Source of the DNA: Bacteroidales bacterium UBA1195
Lineage (GTDB): Bacteria > Bacteroidota > Bacteroidia > Bacteroidales > WCHB1-69
Assembly: GCA_002309855.1 (NCBI GenBank)
Contig: DBYD01000024.1
Coordinates: 1 to 30,624 of the forward strand
Length of the DNA: 30,624 nt
Direction of reading: 5' to 3'
Notes under the pieces: model-generated
The model's database searches: none
Seen by the model: only the letters and a program-made list of their open reading frames with translations
Told to the model about the DNA's origin: nothing
Program-made: the position numbers and the translations under genes
Shown here: piece after piece, positions 1-6,776 of the stretch
Layout of the letters: every line of letters starts with the position of its first letter
How positions within the stretch are numbered: the first letter of the stretch is position 1

Positions 1-207
1 GGCGTTGTGGAGGGCTTTCATGAGGGAAAAGCCGAAGGAAGAGCGGAAGGACGGGCGGAAGGCCTGCTGGAAGGTCTGGAAAAAGGAATTGAGAAAGGTC
101 GTGCCAAAGAACGCATCGTGATTGCCGCAAAAATGAAACAGTTGGGGATTCCGGCTGAGCAGATTTCCCAATCCACAGGGATTCCTGTGGAGGAAATAAA
201 AATGTAG
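1..207 (+). CDS. Rpn / PD-(D/E)XK transposase-like nuclease, C-terminal end (partial)
   Basis: The reading frame is open from the left edge, so only the last 68 codons are visible and the catalytic domain lies outside the window. The visible part has a glycine-spaced charged repeat (EGKAEGRAEGRAEG, then EGLEKGIEKGRAKE) followed by a short helical tail around QLGIPAEQISQSTGIP. This tail is typical of the Rpn family of recombination-promoting nucleases (PD-(D/E)XK family transposases), which are common and multi-copy in Bacteroidales. The in-frame GTG at 7 is not a credible start. The TAG stop at 205-207 lies inside an inverted repeat, so the original C-terminus may have been altered by insertion of that repeat. 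The family call rests on the low-complexity tail only. Confidence 0.6.
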   Translation, partial: GVVEGFHEGKAEGRAEGRAEGLLEGLEKGIEKGRAKERIVIAAKMKQLGIPAEQISQSTGIPVEEIKM

Positions 208-231
208 AGACGCAATGAATTGCGTCTCTAC
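204..231. repeat. Perfect inverted repeat, 12-bp arms, 4-nt loop
   Basis: The left arm GTAGAGACGCAA (204-215) and right arm TTGCGTCTCTAC (220-231) are exact reverse complements around TGAA. The element contains the TAG stop of the upstream nuclease gene. From memory, repeats with GTAGAGACGC arms are dispersed in many Bacteroidetes and cyanobacterial genomes. Here it may also act as a transcription terminator or mRNA 3'-end stabiliser, although no clean U-run follows directly. Confidence 0.8.
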
Positions 232-357
232 GGTAAATGCGATGTGGGATTTTTTTCCGCCACGCGCGGAGCAGCGAAAAAAAGTGAAGATTTTTTTTTA
301 GGGGGCTGTAATATTTGGCCCCCTTCAAACGATTTATCAGTGGACGTAAAACAAAAC
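232..357. promoter_or_regulatory. Intergenic leader of the sigma-factor operon
   Basis: This 126-bp gap has T- and A-runs around a small stem (TCCGC 256-260 with GCGGA 266-270). A second hairpin-like pair follows (GGGGGC 301-306 with GCCCCC 318-323). Between the arms of the second pair is TAATATTTG (309-317), a one-base-off match to the Bacteroidetes TAnnTTTG -7 element. A promoter for the sigma-factor operon probably lies here, but no convincing -33 element was found. The hairpin at 301-323 could overlap the promoter and have a regulatory role; this is inference. Confidence 0.3.
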
Positions 358-885
358 ATGACCACAAAGGAGTACAACAACTGTGTCAGACACTATTCGG
401 ATTCGCTGTATCGCTTTGCCCTACAGTTCGTACCCGACACAGCCTCCGCCGAAGACACCGTACAGGAATCCTTTGTGCTGTTATGGGACAAAATTGACAA
501 AGTGGAGATGGAACAGGCAAAAAGCTTTCTTTTCACCGTAACGCGGAACCGGATGATCGACCAAATCCGGCATGAGCAGGTGAAGATGCAGTACATGAGC
601 GCGATGCCGGAGCCGGAGGGACAAACCACCGGATACCGGCAGATGGAGCTGAAGGATGTTCTGCGGAAGACGCTTGCCAAGCTGCCCGCAATCCAGAAGG
701 AGATCCTGCTGCTGCGCGACTGGGAGGGTTTCGCCTACAAGGAGATTGCGGAAATCGCAAATGTCAGCGAGCAGCAGGTGATGAGCTACCTGTTCCGCGC
801 CCGCGTTGCCATGCGGAAGCACCTTGAGGCGGAAGGCTATTCCCTCCCCTCCTCTGACAAAAAACAAAGAAAGGAGCAATTATGA
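358..885 (+). CDS. ECF-type RNA polymerase sigma-70 factor
   Basis: This is a 175-residue extracytoplasmic-function sigma factor that directs RNA polymerase to a dedicated promoter set. Region 2 spans about residues 9-75, with the core-binding stretch SAEDTVQESFVLLWDKI and the promoter-melting part FLFTVTRNRMIDQIR. Region 4 spans about 100-157, with LPAIQKEILLLRDWEGFAY and the helix-turn-helix EIAEIANVSEQQVMSYLFRAR. Regions 1 and 3 are absent, as expected for the class. ATG 358 is chosen because the frame upstream runs through the intergenic hairpins and carries no domain. The stop overlaps the next start by 4 bp (ATGA), indicating translational coupling to a likely anti-sigma factor. The two barrel genes downstream are the natural candidate targets. 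Confidence 0.93.
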   Translation: MTTKEYNNCVRHYSDSLYRFALQFVPDTASAEDTVQESFVLLWDKIDKVEMEQAKSFLFTVTRNRMIDQIRHEQVKMQYMSAMPEPEGQTTGYRQMELKDVLRKTLAKLPAIQKEILLLRDWEGFAYKEIAEIANVSEQQVMSYLFRARVAMRKHLEAEGYSLPSSDKKQRKEQL

Positions 886-1700
886 ACAATATGACAACTG
901 AAGACATTGAGGCCCTGCTGCTGCAATATGCGGAAAACGAGCTGGACGACGCCGCCCGCGCGGAGGTGGAGGCCCTACTTGCGGCACATCCCGAATACCT
1001 CCGGATGCTGGAGGAATACGACCCTGCGTTCCGGCTGCCGGTGACCCCAGCACCCGAATTCCCTGACAAAGGGACGCTGCTTAAGACAATACCCATGCCG
1101 CGCTGGATTGTACGGAGCCTCTCCGCCGCCGCGGTCATACTGCTGCTCTGCCTCGCCATCCCAACTACCCTACGGCACCTGCACCAGACTGGCGGCAACG
1201 AGTTTACCGCACAAAATGGCGGGGAGCGACAAGCGGAACATGCGACAAATCCGGAACCGGCGCAGCCTGCCGCCACCGCCATGCAACCGGCCAACACCAT
1301 TCCTGCAAAAGGCAATGATGCCGTCGCAACGGCTCCTGCAACAACCGGAACCAATCTGATGGCCGATGCCGGAGTGCAGCCGTCCGCAATCGTAACGGCA
1401 CCGGAGAATGCGGAGAGGGCCAACACAGCCGCCACGCCGCTGCCCGATGCCGCAACAACGGACGACAGCGTGGTGATTGTTCAGATTGACATTTACACGG
1501 ACTGCTTGGTCTCCATAACACCGGAGGAGGAGCCATCGGAAAAAACGCCCGAACAGCACGGCAGGCTCTACCGGATAGCGAAGGGCATAGCAAACTGGCT
1601 GGCTCCCGAAGAAAAAGGCGGAGTGATGGTGGAGAAGCTGCTTGCCCGCACGGAAAATGTTATTAAAGCTTATGACAATGTATCCAATTTATTTAACTAA
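882..1700 (+). CDS. Membrane protein in anti-sigma-factor position
   Basis: This 272-residue protein overlaps the sigma gene by 4 bp, with an AAGGAG ribosome-binding site at about 870. Residues 1-60 form an acidic helical cytosolic segment (EDIEALLLQYAENELDDAARAEVEALL) resembling the N-terminus of anti-sigma factors. A single membrane segment covers about 76-97 (VRSLSAAAVILLLCLAIPTT), followed by a long Ala/Pro/Thr-rich presumed periplasmic linker (about 105-190). The C-terminus is more ordered and amphipathic (GRLYRIAKGIANWLAPEE). There is no HxxxCxxC zinc motif, so it is not a classical ZAS anti-sigma factor. Topology and coupling suggest it tethers and inhibits the adjacent sigma factor; this is inferred from context and not proven by homology. 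Confidence 0.65.
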   Translation: MNNMTTEDIEALLLQYAENELDDAARAEVEALLAAHPEYLRMLEEYDPAFRLPVTPAPEFPDKGTLLKTIPMPRWIVRSLSAAAVILLLCLAIPTTLRHLHQTGGNEFTAQNGGERQAEHATNPEPAQPAATAMQPANTIPAKGNDAVATAPATTGTNLMADAGVQPSAIVTAPENAERANTAATPLPDAATTDDSVVIVQIDIYTDCLVSITPEEEPSEKTPEQHGRLYRIAKGIANWLAPEEKGGVMVEKLLARTENVIKAYDNVSNLFN

Positions 1701-1740
1701 TCCAATATCTGATCACATGAAAACATTAAAATCCAACACA

Positions 1741-3165
1741 ATGAATATGAAAAAGATTTTACTCGCCGGACTAATTCTCGGCGGGTGCTGCGCCCCACTT
1801 TCGGCACAGCGCACGGACACGGTAAGGGTCTACCACCAGCTGCTGCCGGAAATCAAAAAGGTTGAAGTGGGCGGCAACGCACAGGTCGAGCTGCGGAGCG
1901 GAAAACAAAACAAACTGGATGTGAAATCGGACAAAAAGGATGTCACCTCAGGCAACCTTACGGGCAAAACGCTGGTACTGGACCAGCCCTGCCAGTATGT
2001 GCTGACACTGACAGACACCTGCAGCAGCAATCTCCACTTCAACTTGAAAGATTCCGCCTGCGTGACAGCCACCGCACTTACAGCATGGCCAATCCGCGAA
2101 TTGAAAGCCTTGGACGCCTCCAGATTTACGGTGCAGAACCAGGATACGCTGAGGGTGAATGCGGTATCCATCTTTTTACAGAACAATTCCGTCATGCGGA
2201 TAAAAAGCCCCATGTACATTGACAAACTGTACCAGATTGTCTCCACCAACGCCAAGTATCTGGTGGAGACCAAGGCCTACGATGTGCGTGCCTACCAAAT
2301 CGTCGGAGGGTCACAGTTCAACACGGCACTGCCGAACCAGCTCCCAGCAGAACTGTCGGAGAACATGGAGCAGTCCGAAAGCGATTCGAACAAGTTGAAA
2401 TTCCGTGAAGCATGGAACGATGCCGGCAGCAAACTGTATGACATATTTTCATCTCCCGAAAAGAAAAGCGAGAGCCCCGCAACCACTACGAAAAAGAGTG
2501 GCGACACCGTTGCCGCCGCCCCTACCGGAAAAGCGAAAGCCCTCCGCCACAGGTGGGAGACCGAATCGGACCTCTACTGCGGCTTCCTGTTCTGGAAAGG
2601 GAACGCCAGCTATTTTTCGGGATACCTGGAATATCCCGCATCCGACGAAATGCACTGGTCTCTCTCCAGCATCGCCTGGGAAATTAAGGAGAAATACTGG
2701 CTCAACTGGTGCAACAACCTGAGCATCGGCATCGGCATCTCCTACGACAACTACCGGCTGCCCTCGCCGGAGAACAACCATCTTGATAATATAGTGGATG
2801 AAAGTTCCAAAGTCGCATATTCCGATGGTGGCCGCAGCATCTACGACAAAGGCAAAATCCGTTTCGGCTACCTGCAGTTGCCGGTCGGCTACACCTTCGA
2901 CAACCGCAAGGTCAGCTTTTCCGTCGAGGCAGTTCCGGGGATTCTGATGAAGGCCATGCTGAAAACCAGATGGGGCTCCCCAAACGCCAAATATACCTTC
3001 AAGCAGAATGTGAACAACCGGATGGAACAATGGAAATTTGATGTGCGGCTCTCCATCGGCACACCGGATTTCAGCCTCTACCTGCAGCCCTCGCTCCTGC
3101 CTATCTGCACCGAATACGGAAGTTCCATTTATCCGGTGCGGATAGGACTCTACATGTCATTATAA
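1741..3165 (+). CDS. Outer-membrane protein: DUF2807-like adhesin head plus C-terminal beta-barrel
   Basis: The protein has 474 residues from ATG 1741. ATG 1717 is an alternative giving a longer signal n-region, and 1747 is also possible. A signal peptide (KKILLAGLILGGCCAPLSAQ) probably ends at SAQ; the LGGC within it could also serve as a lipobox. Residues about 38-200 have repeated short strands (VEVGGNAQVELRSG ... LDASRFTVQNQDTLRVNA) reminiscent of DUF2807, the putative autotransporter adhesin or head-GIN domain. A polar linker (205-265) leads to alternating aromatic strands with a terminal YPVRIGLYMSL, typical of an OM barrel. The barrel part is paralogous to the next gene (GIGISYDNYR versus GIGLAWDNYR; QPSLLPICTEYGSSIYPVRIG versus QQSLLPVLDCDGEKKLYPIRAG). 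It is likely controlled by the upstream sigma/anti-sigma pair. Confidence 0.7.
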   Translation: MNMKKILLAGLILGGCCAPLSAQRTDTVRVYHQLLPEIKKVEVGGNAQVELRSGKQNKLDVKSDKKDVTSGNLTGKTLVLDQPCQYVLTLTDTCSSNLHFNLKDSACVTATALTAWPIRELKALDASRFTVQNQDTLRVNAVSIFLQNNSVMRIKSPMYIDKLYQIVSTNAKYLVETKAYDVRAYQIVGGSQFNTALPNQLPAELSENMEQSESDSNKLKFREAWNDAGSKLYDIFSSPEKKSESPATTTKKSGDTVAAAPTGKAKALRHRWETESDLYCGFLFWKGNASYFSGYLEYPASDEMHWSLSSIAWEIKEKYWLNWCNNLSIGIGISYDNYRLPSPENNHLDNIVDESSKVAYSDGGRSIYDKGKIRFGYLQLPVGYTFDNRKVSFSVEAVPGILMKAMLKTRWGSPNAKYTFKQNVNNRMEQWKFDVRLSIGTPDFSLYLQPSLLPICTEYGSSIYPVRIGLYMSL

Positions 3166-3201
3166 CCGAATTATTTCCAATAACAAATAAAACAACGGAA
3201 C

Positions 3202-4131
3202 ATGAAAAAAATATTTTTGTCCGGACTGATCACTTTCGGCATCTGCACCTCCTTATGGGCACAACAGAAGGACACCGTAACTGTAAGGACAGACAGCGCC
3301 ACCTTAGTAAAAATACATGCATATTCGTGTGGCGACACCTCAATCCGCATGGAAGGGAGGCTGGACACCAAACGTGAATGGGAGGAATTTTTCAAGGAGC
3401 TGGGCGGCGGCCTGTATGAACTGTCCCTTTTGTGCAACAATCCTCAGACAGCCTTAACCACGACACATCCGAAAGATTCAACCAAGCGAAACGCTAAAGC
3501 TATGATTTCCAAAGAGTATAAAAATAAAGGCTGGAGATTTGGGATGCAATTCAACTGGGGTTTCCTGGCCTGGAACGGGGACCTGCCTTCATTCACCAAA
3601 TACTTTATCGGCATGCCGACCGAACCTGAAACCCATATCTCATTCTCCGCGTTGTCGTTTGAGGCTTCGGAACGCTATTGGTTCAACAGTCATCATGCGG
3701 TGAAGCTTGGCATCGGACTGGCATGGGACAACTACCGCTCAAAGATTCCAGGACACTACGGTTATTATGATTATCTAGGGATTCCCGCAACAAAGGTGAA
3801 ATATACCGTGACCTATGTGACAGCCCCTATCGGGTACCAGTTCAGCAGCAACCGCTCATTCGGGTTTCATCTGGAACTGATTCCCGGCTATGCCACCAAT
3901 GCGCATGTCAAGCTGAAGGGAAAGTTTAAGCATTACAGTTACAGGGAAACTGACAAACAAAAGTACATTGATATGGAGAATGTGAACCTGTTCAAGCTGG
4001 ATGCACGCGCATCGGTGGACTTCAGCTGGGGTGAACTATATGTGCAACAGTCACTGCTGCCCGTGCTGGACTGTGACGGGGAAAAGAAACTGTACCCCAT
4101 CCGTGCAGGATTCGCAATAGATTTGTACTGA
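3202..4131 (+). CDS. Outer-membrane beta-barrel protein, paralogue of the preceding gene
   Basis: This 309-residue protein starts at ATG 3202, with a signal peptide (MKKIFLSGLITFGICTSLWAQ) cleaved after WAQ. A short N-terminal domain (about 22-105) is much smaller than the DUF2807-like head of its paralogue. Residues about 110-309 are amphipathic strands (FGMQFNWGFLAWNG, VKLGIGLAWDNYR, FGFHLELIPGY, ELYVQQSLLPVL) ending in PIRAGFAIDLY, consistent with an outer-membrane barrel of the OMP_b-brl type. It lies 36 bp after the previous gene and ends just before a strong terminator, so it is the last gene of the sigma-factor operon. Adjacent barrels with different heads suggest local gene duplication. 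The specific function is unknown. Confidence 0.75.
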   Translation: MKKIFLSGLITFGICTSLWAQQKDTVTVRTDSATLVKIHAYSCGDTSIRMEGRLDTKREWEEFFKELGGGLYELSLLCNNPQTALTTTHPKDSTKRNAKAMISKEYKNKGWRFGMQFNWGFLAWNGDLPSFTKYFIGMPTEPETHISFSALSFEASERYWFNSHHAVKLGIGLAWDNYRSKIPGHYGYYDYLGIPATKVKYTVTYVTAPIGYQFSSNRSFGFHLELIPGYATNAHVKLKGKFKHYSYRETDKQKYIDMENVNLFKLDARASVDFSWGELYVQQSLLPVLDCDGEKKLYPIRAGFAIDLY

Positions 4132-4163
4132 TTTTTAAATTGAGAGTTTAGTTTAGTTTTACA

Positions 4164-4203
4164 GACAGGGTTGGCACCGCCAGGTGCCGCCCTGTCATTT
4201 TTT
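4164..4203 (+). terminator. Rho-independent terminator of the sigma/barrel operon
   Basis: The stem is GACAGGG (4164-4170) with CCCTGTC (4190-4196) and GGCACC (4173-4178) with GGTGCC (4183-4188), around the loop GCCA. It is followed by ATTTTTT (4197-4203). The U-run is only on the + strand, so it mainly stops the sigma/barrel operon. The TGA stop of the convergent DUF3109 gene (4195-4197, minus strand) sits in the end of the stem. Confidence 0.88.
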
Positions 4204-4782
4204 CAACACGGACGAAGCCTCCTTACGGCTCGCCAGTGCATCCTGAACCTTTCGGTACCACTCCTCCCCGTACTTGCGCACAAGCGGCTCCTTCAGATAA
4301 TCGATAAGCGGAATCCCCTTTTCAGCGCCGCAGGCGCGCGCCGGGTCGCAGATGTCCCACCTGTGGTATTGCAGCACGTCATAATAGTTCTTGCGTTCAA
4401 TCCGGATGGGATACAGGTGGCAGGAAATGGGCTTGCGGAAAGGAATGCGCTGTTCCAGAAAAGCCTTCTCGATGGCGCAAAAGGCGCAGCCCTCCTCCTC
4501 ATACATGAAGGCGCACTCTAGGTCGTTCACCAGCGGCGTCACCAGGCTACCCTCCATGTCGTAGTCGAACACGCCGCCTTTTTCCACCACCTCACGCCCC
4601 GCCGCCGTCATGTAGGGAAGGATGTCTGGCAGCAGATCCTCCAGTACGCCAACCTCCTCCTCCTCAAGCGGAGCACCGGCATCCCCTTCGATGCAGCAGG
4701 CACCTCCGCACCGCTGCAAATCACAGCAGAAGCACTGTGAAAACAGTGCTTCCGGCAGTATTGTATGGTCAACGACCAGCAT
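4195..4782 (-). CDS. DUF3109 family Cys-rich protein
   Basis: This 195-residue cytosolic protein has twelve cysteines: C17, C19, C20, C25, C29, C30 near the N-terminus, then C91, C100, C103, C122, C146 and C152. The N-terminal cluster (FCCDLQRCGGACCIEGDAG) and the ISCHLYPIR segment are hallmarks of DUF3109, related in style to YkgJ-type zinc or iron-cluster binding proteins. The biochemical role is not established. It starts 14 bp after the stop of a cysteine-desulfurase-like gene on the same strand, so they form a probable two-gene operon. A metal- or Fe-S-related role would fit that pairing, but this is inference. The length is normal and the stop overlaps the convergent terminator. Confidence 0.85.
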   Translation of the reverse strand: MLVVDHTILPEALFSQCFCCDLQRCGGACCIEGDAGAPLEEEEVGVLEDLLPDILPYMTAAGREVVEKGGVFDYDMEGSLVTPLVNDLECAFMYEEEGCAFCAIEKAFLEQRIPFRKPISCHLYPIRIERKNYYDVLQYHRWDICDPARACGAEKGIPLIDYLKEPLVRKYGEEWYRKVQDALASRKEASSVLKK

Positions 4783-4796
4783 TGTTCAGGCTGCAG

Positions 4797-5957
4797 TTAG
4801 TTTTTGATGGCCGCAATTTCGCGCACCGCCCCTATCGCCGTGTCAATCTCCTTTTCGGTATTGAACGCGCCGATGCTCAGGCGGACCGTACCGTGGATAT
4901 CGATGGTGCCCAAACCCTCATGCACCTTCGGGGCGCACTGCAGGCCGGTGCGGCATGCTATGTCGTAGTCGACATCCAGCATTGTGCCCACGTCACCCGC
5001 CTCAAATCCGCGGATGTTGAAGCTCAGCACCGGATTCTGGTTCTCAACCGAAGTGGCGCAATATACCGTCACACCATCGATTTCACGAAGGCCGTCGCGG
5101 AGCTTTTTCCAAAGGGCCATCTCACGGTCATGTATGTTTTCAATCCCCTGCCCGGTAATCCATTTCACACCGGCATTCAGCCCGGCCACACCGATCAGGT
5201 TCAGGGTTCCGGCCTCCAGCCTCCACGGATACTCCTCCAGATGCTTGGGGTAGGCGGAACGGACACCTGTGCCGCCGAAACGGGTCTGGCGCACCGTCAC
5301 CCCCTCGCGCACGTAGGAGCCGCCGATACCGGTCGGTCCCATCAGGCACTTGTGGCCGGTAAAGCAATATACGTCAACATTGTTGGCCACCATGTCCATC
5401 GGTACGGAACCGGCGCCCTGGCTGCCGTCAACCACAAACAGCACACCGGCCTCGTGGCAAATTTTACCGATTTCGGCCAGCGGCTGGATAGTGCCTATCA
5501 CATTGGAGCAGTGGGTCACCACAACAAACTTGGTGTTTTTGCGGATTGCCTTGCGGATATCGTCCGGATCCACATATCCCGCCGCATCGAACGGCACGTG
5601 CGTCACTTCGATAATCCCCTGCTCCTGCATGCAGTAGAGCGGACGAAGCACCGAATTGTGCTCAAGCATCGTGGTGACCACATGATCGCCCTTCTCCGAC
5701 AGACCCTGCAGGATGATGTTCAGCGAATCCGTCGCATTATAACTGAATGTCAAACGATTGGGATCGCCGCCACCGTTAAACAGATTGGTGAGCAGTTTCC
5801 TTGTGTTCAACACAATCTCCTCCGTCTCCAACGCCGCGTCAAAGCCGGAGCGTCCCGGATTGACCCCATGCTTGCGGTAGAAACCGGTCATGAAATCGTA
5901 AACCACATCGGGTTTTGGAAAGGTAGTGGCTGAATTATCTAAATATATCATAATCAA
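4797..5957 (-). CDS. Cysteine-desulfurase-related class V aminotransferase
   Basis: This 386-residue PLP enzyme belongs to the class V aminotransferase superfamily. Visible features are MIYLDNSATTFPKP at the start, His100 in EHNSVLRP (stacks on PLP), Asp177 in VVDGSQGAG (pairs with the pyridine nitrogen), the PLP lysine Lys203 in FTGHKCLMGPTG, and a candidate persulfide cysteine Cys341 in RTGLQCAPKVHEGLG. These match the cysteine desulfurase-like subgroup of uncertain substrate, shorter than housekeeping IscS/SufS sequences. It probably releases sulfur from cysteine or selenocysteine. The start may be ATG 5957 or ATG 5951 (MIYLDN is the usual family start). It leads a two-gene operon with DUF3109, preceded by a TAnnTTTG-type promoter. 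Confidence 0.88.
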   Translation of the reverse strand: MIMIYLDNSATTFPKPDVVYDFMTGFYRKHGVNPGRSGFDAALETEEIVLNTRKLLTNLFNGGGDPNRLTFSYNATDSLNIILQGLSEKGDHVVTTMLEHNSVLRPLYCMQEQGIIEVTHVPFDAAGYVDPDDIRKAIRKNTKFVVVTHCSNVIGTIQPLAEIGKICHEAGVLFVVDGSQGAGSVPMDMVANNVDVYCFTGHKCLMGPTGIGGSYVREGVTVRQTRFGGTGVRSAYPKHLEEYPWRLEAGTLNLIGVAGLNAGVKWITGQGIENIHDREMALWKKLRDGLREIDGVTVYCATSVENQNPVLSFNIRGFEAGDVGTMLDVDYDIACRTGLQCAPKVHEGLGTIDIHGTVRLSIGAFNTEKEIDTAIGAVREIAAIKN

Positions 5958-6007
5958 ATATTTAAATTAACAAACTCCGACTATCTCAAACAGACGGAAC
6001 GAATCTG

Positions 6008-6035
6008 CAAAAATAGAAAAAAAAAATATACTCAA
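6008..6035 (-). promoter_or_regulatory. Candidate Bacteroidetes promoter for the desulfurase-like operon
   Basis: On the minus strand TATTTTTG (6015-6008) matches the TAnnTTTG -7 element exactly, with a TTG (6035-6033) 17 bp upstream as a -33 element. It lies about 50 bp before the start at 5957, in the AT-rich 105-bp gap between two minus-strand genes. Read by eye only. Confidence 0.45.
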
Positions 6036-6062
6036 TCACTAAAAATCAAATAATATTTTTCT

Positions 6063-6755
6063 TCATAACAGCCCCTCATCCTTGAAACTGTAGTATCCAT
6101 GGTTGCCGACTATAATATGGTCAAGCATCCGGATTTCAAACAAATTGGCTGCACTACGCATGTTTTGTGTAAGTTGCCTGTCCTGTGAACTTGGCGACAG
6201 GGAGTCCGAGGGATGGTTGTGGCAGACGATGAACGCCGCCGCATTTTTCATTATGAGATGTTTGATTACCATCTTGCAATCCACAACAGTCGCATCCGAA
6301 CCTCCCGTGCTCACACGGACCTTACCGATTATTTCATGGCTGCCTTTCAGCAGGATAAGCCAGAACTCCTCATGGTCCAAATCGGTAAGCCTGTCCTGAA
6401 TATATTCATACGCATCGGCGCTGTTCAGAATCACTTTCCGGAGCACCACCTCCGAAGCACGCCGCCGCTTGCCCAGTTCAAGCGCGGCCATCAGTGTGAC
6501 CGCCTTGGCCTCACCCACACCGCCATAGCGGAGAAAATCCTCTATACTTTTTTGTGACAAGGTGACAAGATTATCGTCACAATCCGCCAAAATGCGCTGA
6601 GAAAGTTCCAACACATTCTCCCGGACCGTTCCGGAACGGAGCAGGATGGCAAGCAACTCCGCATCAGTCAGGGTTTCAGGGCCGGACCGTTGCATCTTCT
6701 CCCTTGGCAGTTCATCGGCAGGGTGGCCGGAATCAATCAGTTTGTTTTTGTGCAT
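6063..6755 (-). CDS. radC: RadC family JAB/MPN-domain protein
   Basis: This 230-residue protein of full RadC (UPF0758) length has two parts. Residues 1-100 are the helical N-terminal module (ELPREKMQRSGPETLTDAELLAILLRSG, then a helix-hairpin-helix-like GVGEAKAVTLMAALELGKR). Residues about 105-228 are a JAB metalloprotease-like fold. The metal-site motif is present as HNHPSD (179-184) with Asp192 and an upstream acidic residue at Glu129/Glu130. Most RadC proteins have HNHPSG, so Asp184 is a small variation. Despite its name its part in DNA repair is doubtful; the biochemical role is unsettled. It starts 21 bp after the DUF58 gene and is the last gene of a minus-strand cluster. Confidence 0.93.
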   Translation of the reverse strand: MHKNKLIDSGHPADELPREKMQRSGPETLTDAELLAILLRSGTVRENVLELSQRILADCDDNLVTLSQKSIEDFLRYGGVGEAKAVTLMAALELGKRRRASEVVLRKVILNSADAYEYIQDRLTDLDHEEFWLILLKGSHEIIGKVRVSTGGSDATVVDCKMVIKHLIMKNAAAFIVCHNHPSDSLSPSSQDRQLTQNMRSAANLFEIRMLDHIIVGNHGYYSFKDEGLL

Positions 6756-6776
6756 AAGGTTAGTGTTTTTTTATTG

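Noticed and set aside
301..323. GGGGGC/GCCCCC hairpin as a terminator
   Set aside because: Only six paired bases with an 11-nt loop and no following T-run; kept only as part of the sigma-operon leader.
764..1435. 223-residue minus-strand frame opposite the anti-sigma candidate
   Set aside because: Its Ala/Ser/Cys-rich sequence mirrors the Ala/Pro/Thr-rich linker on the other strand.
4737..5933. 398-residue plus-strand reading frame
   Set aside because: It is antisense to the class V aminotransferase gene, has no recognisable domain and reads as His/Arg-rich shadow sequence.
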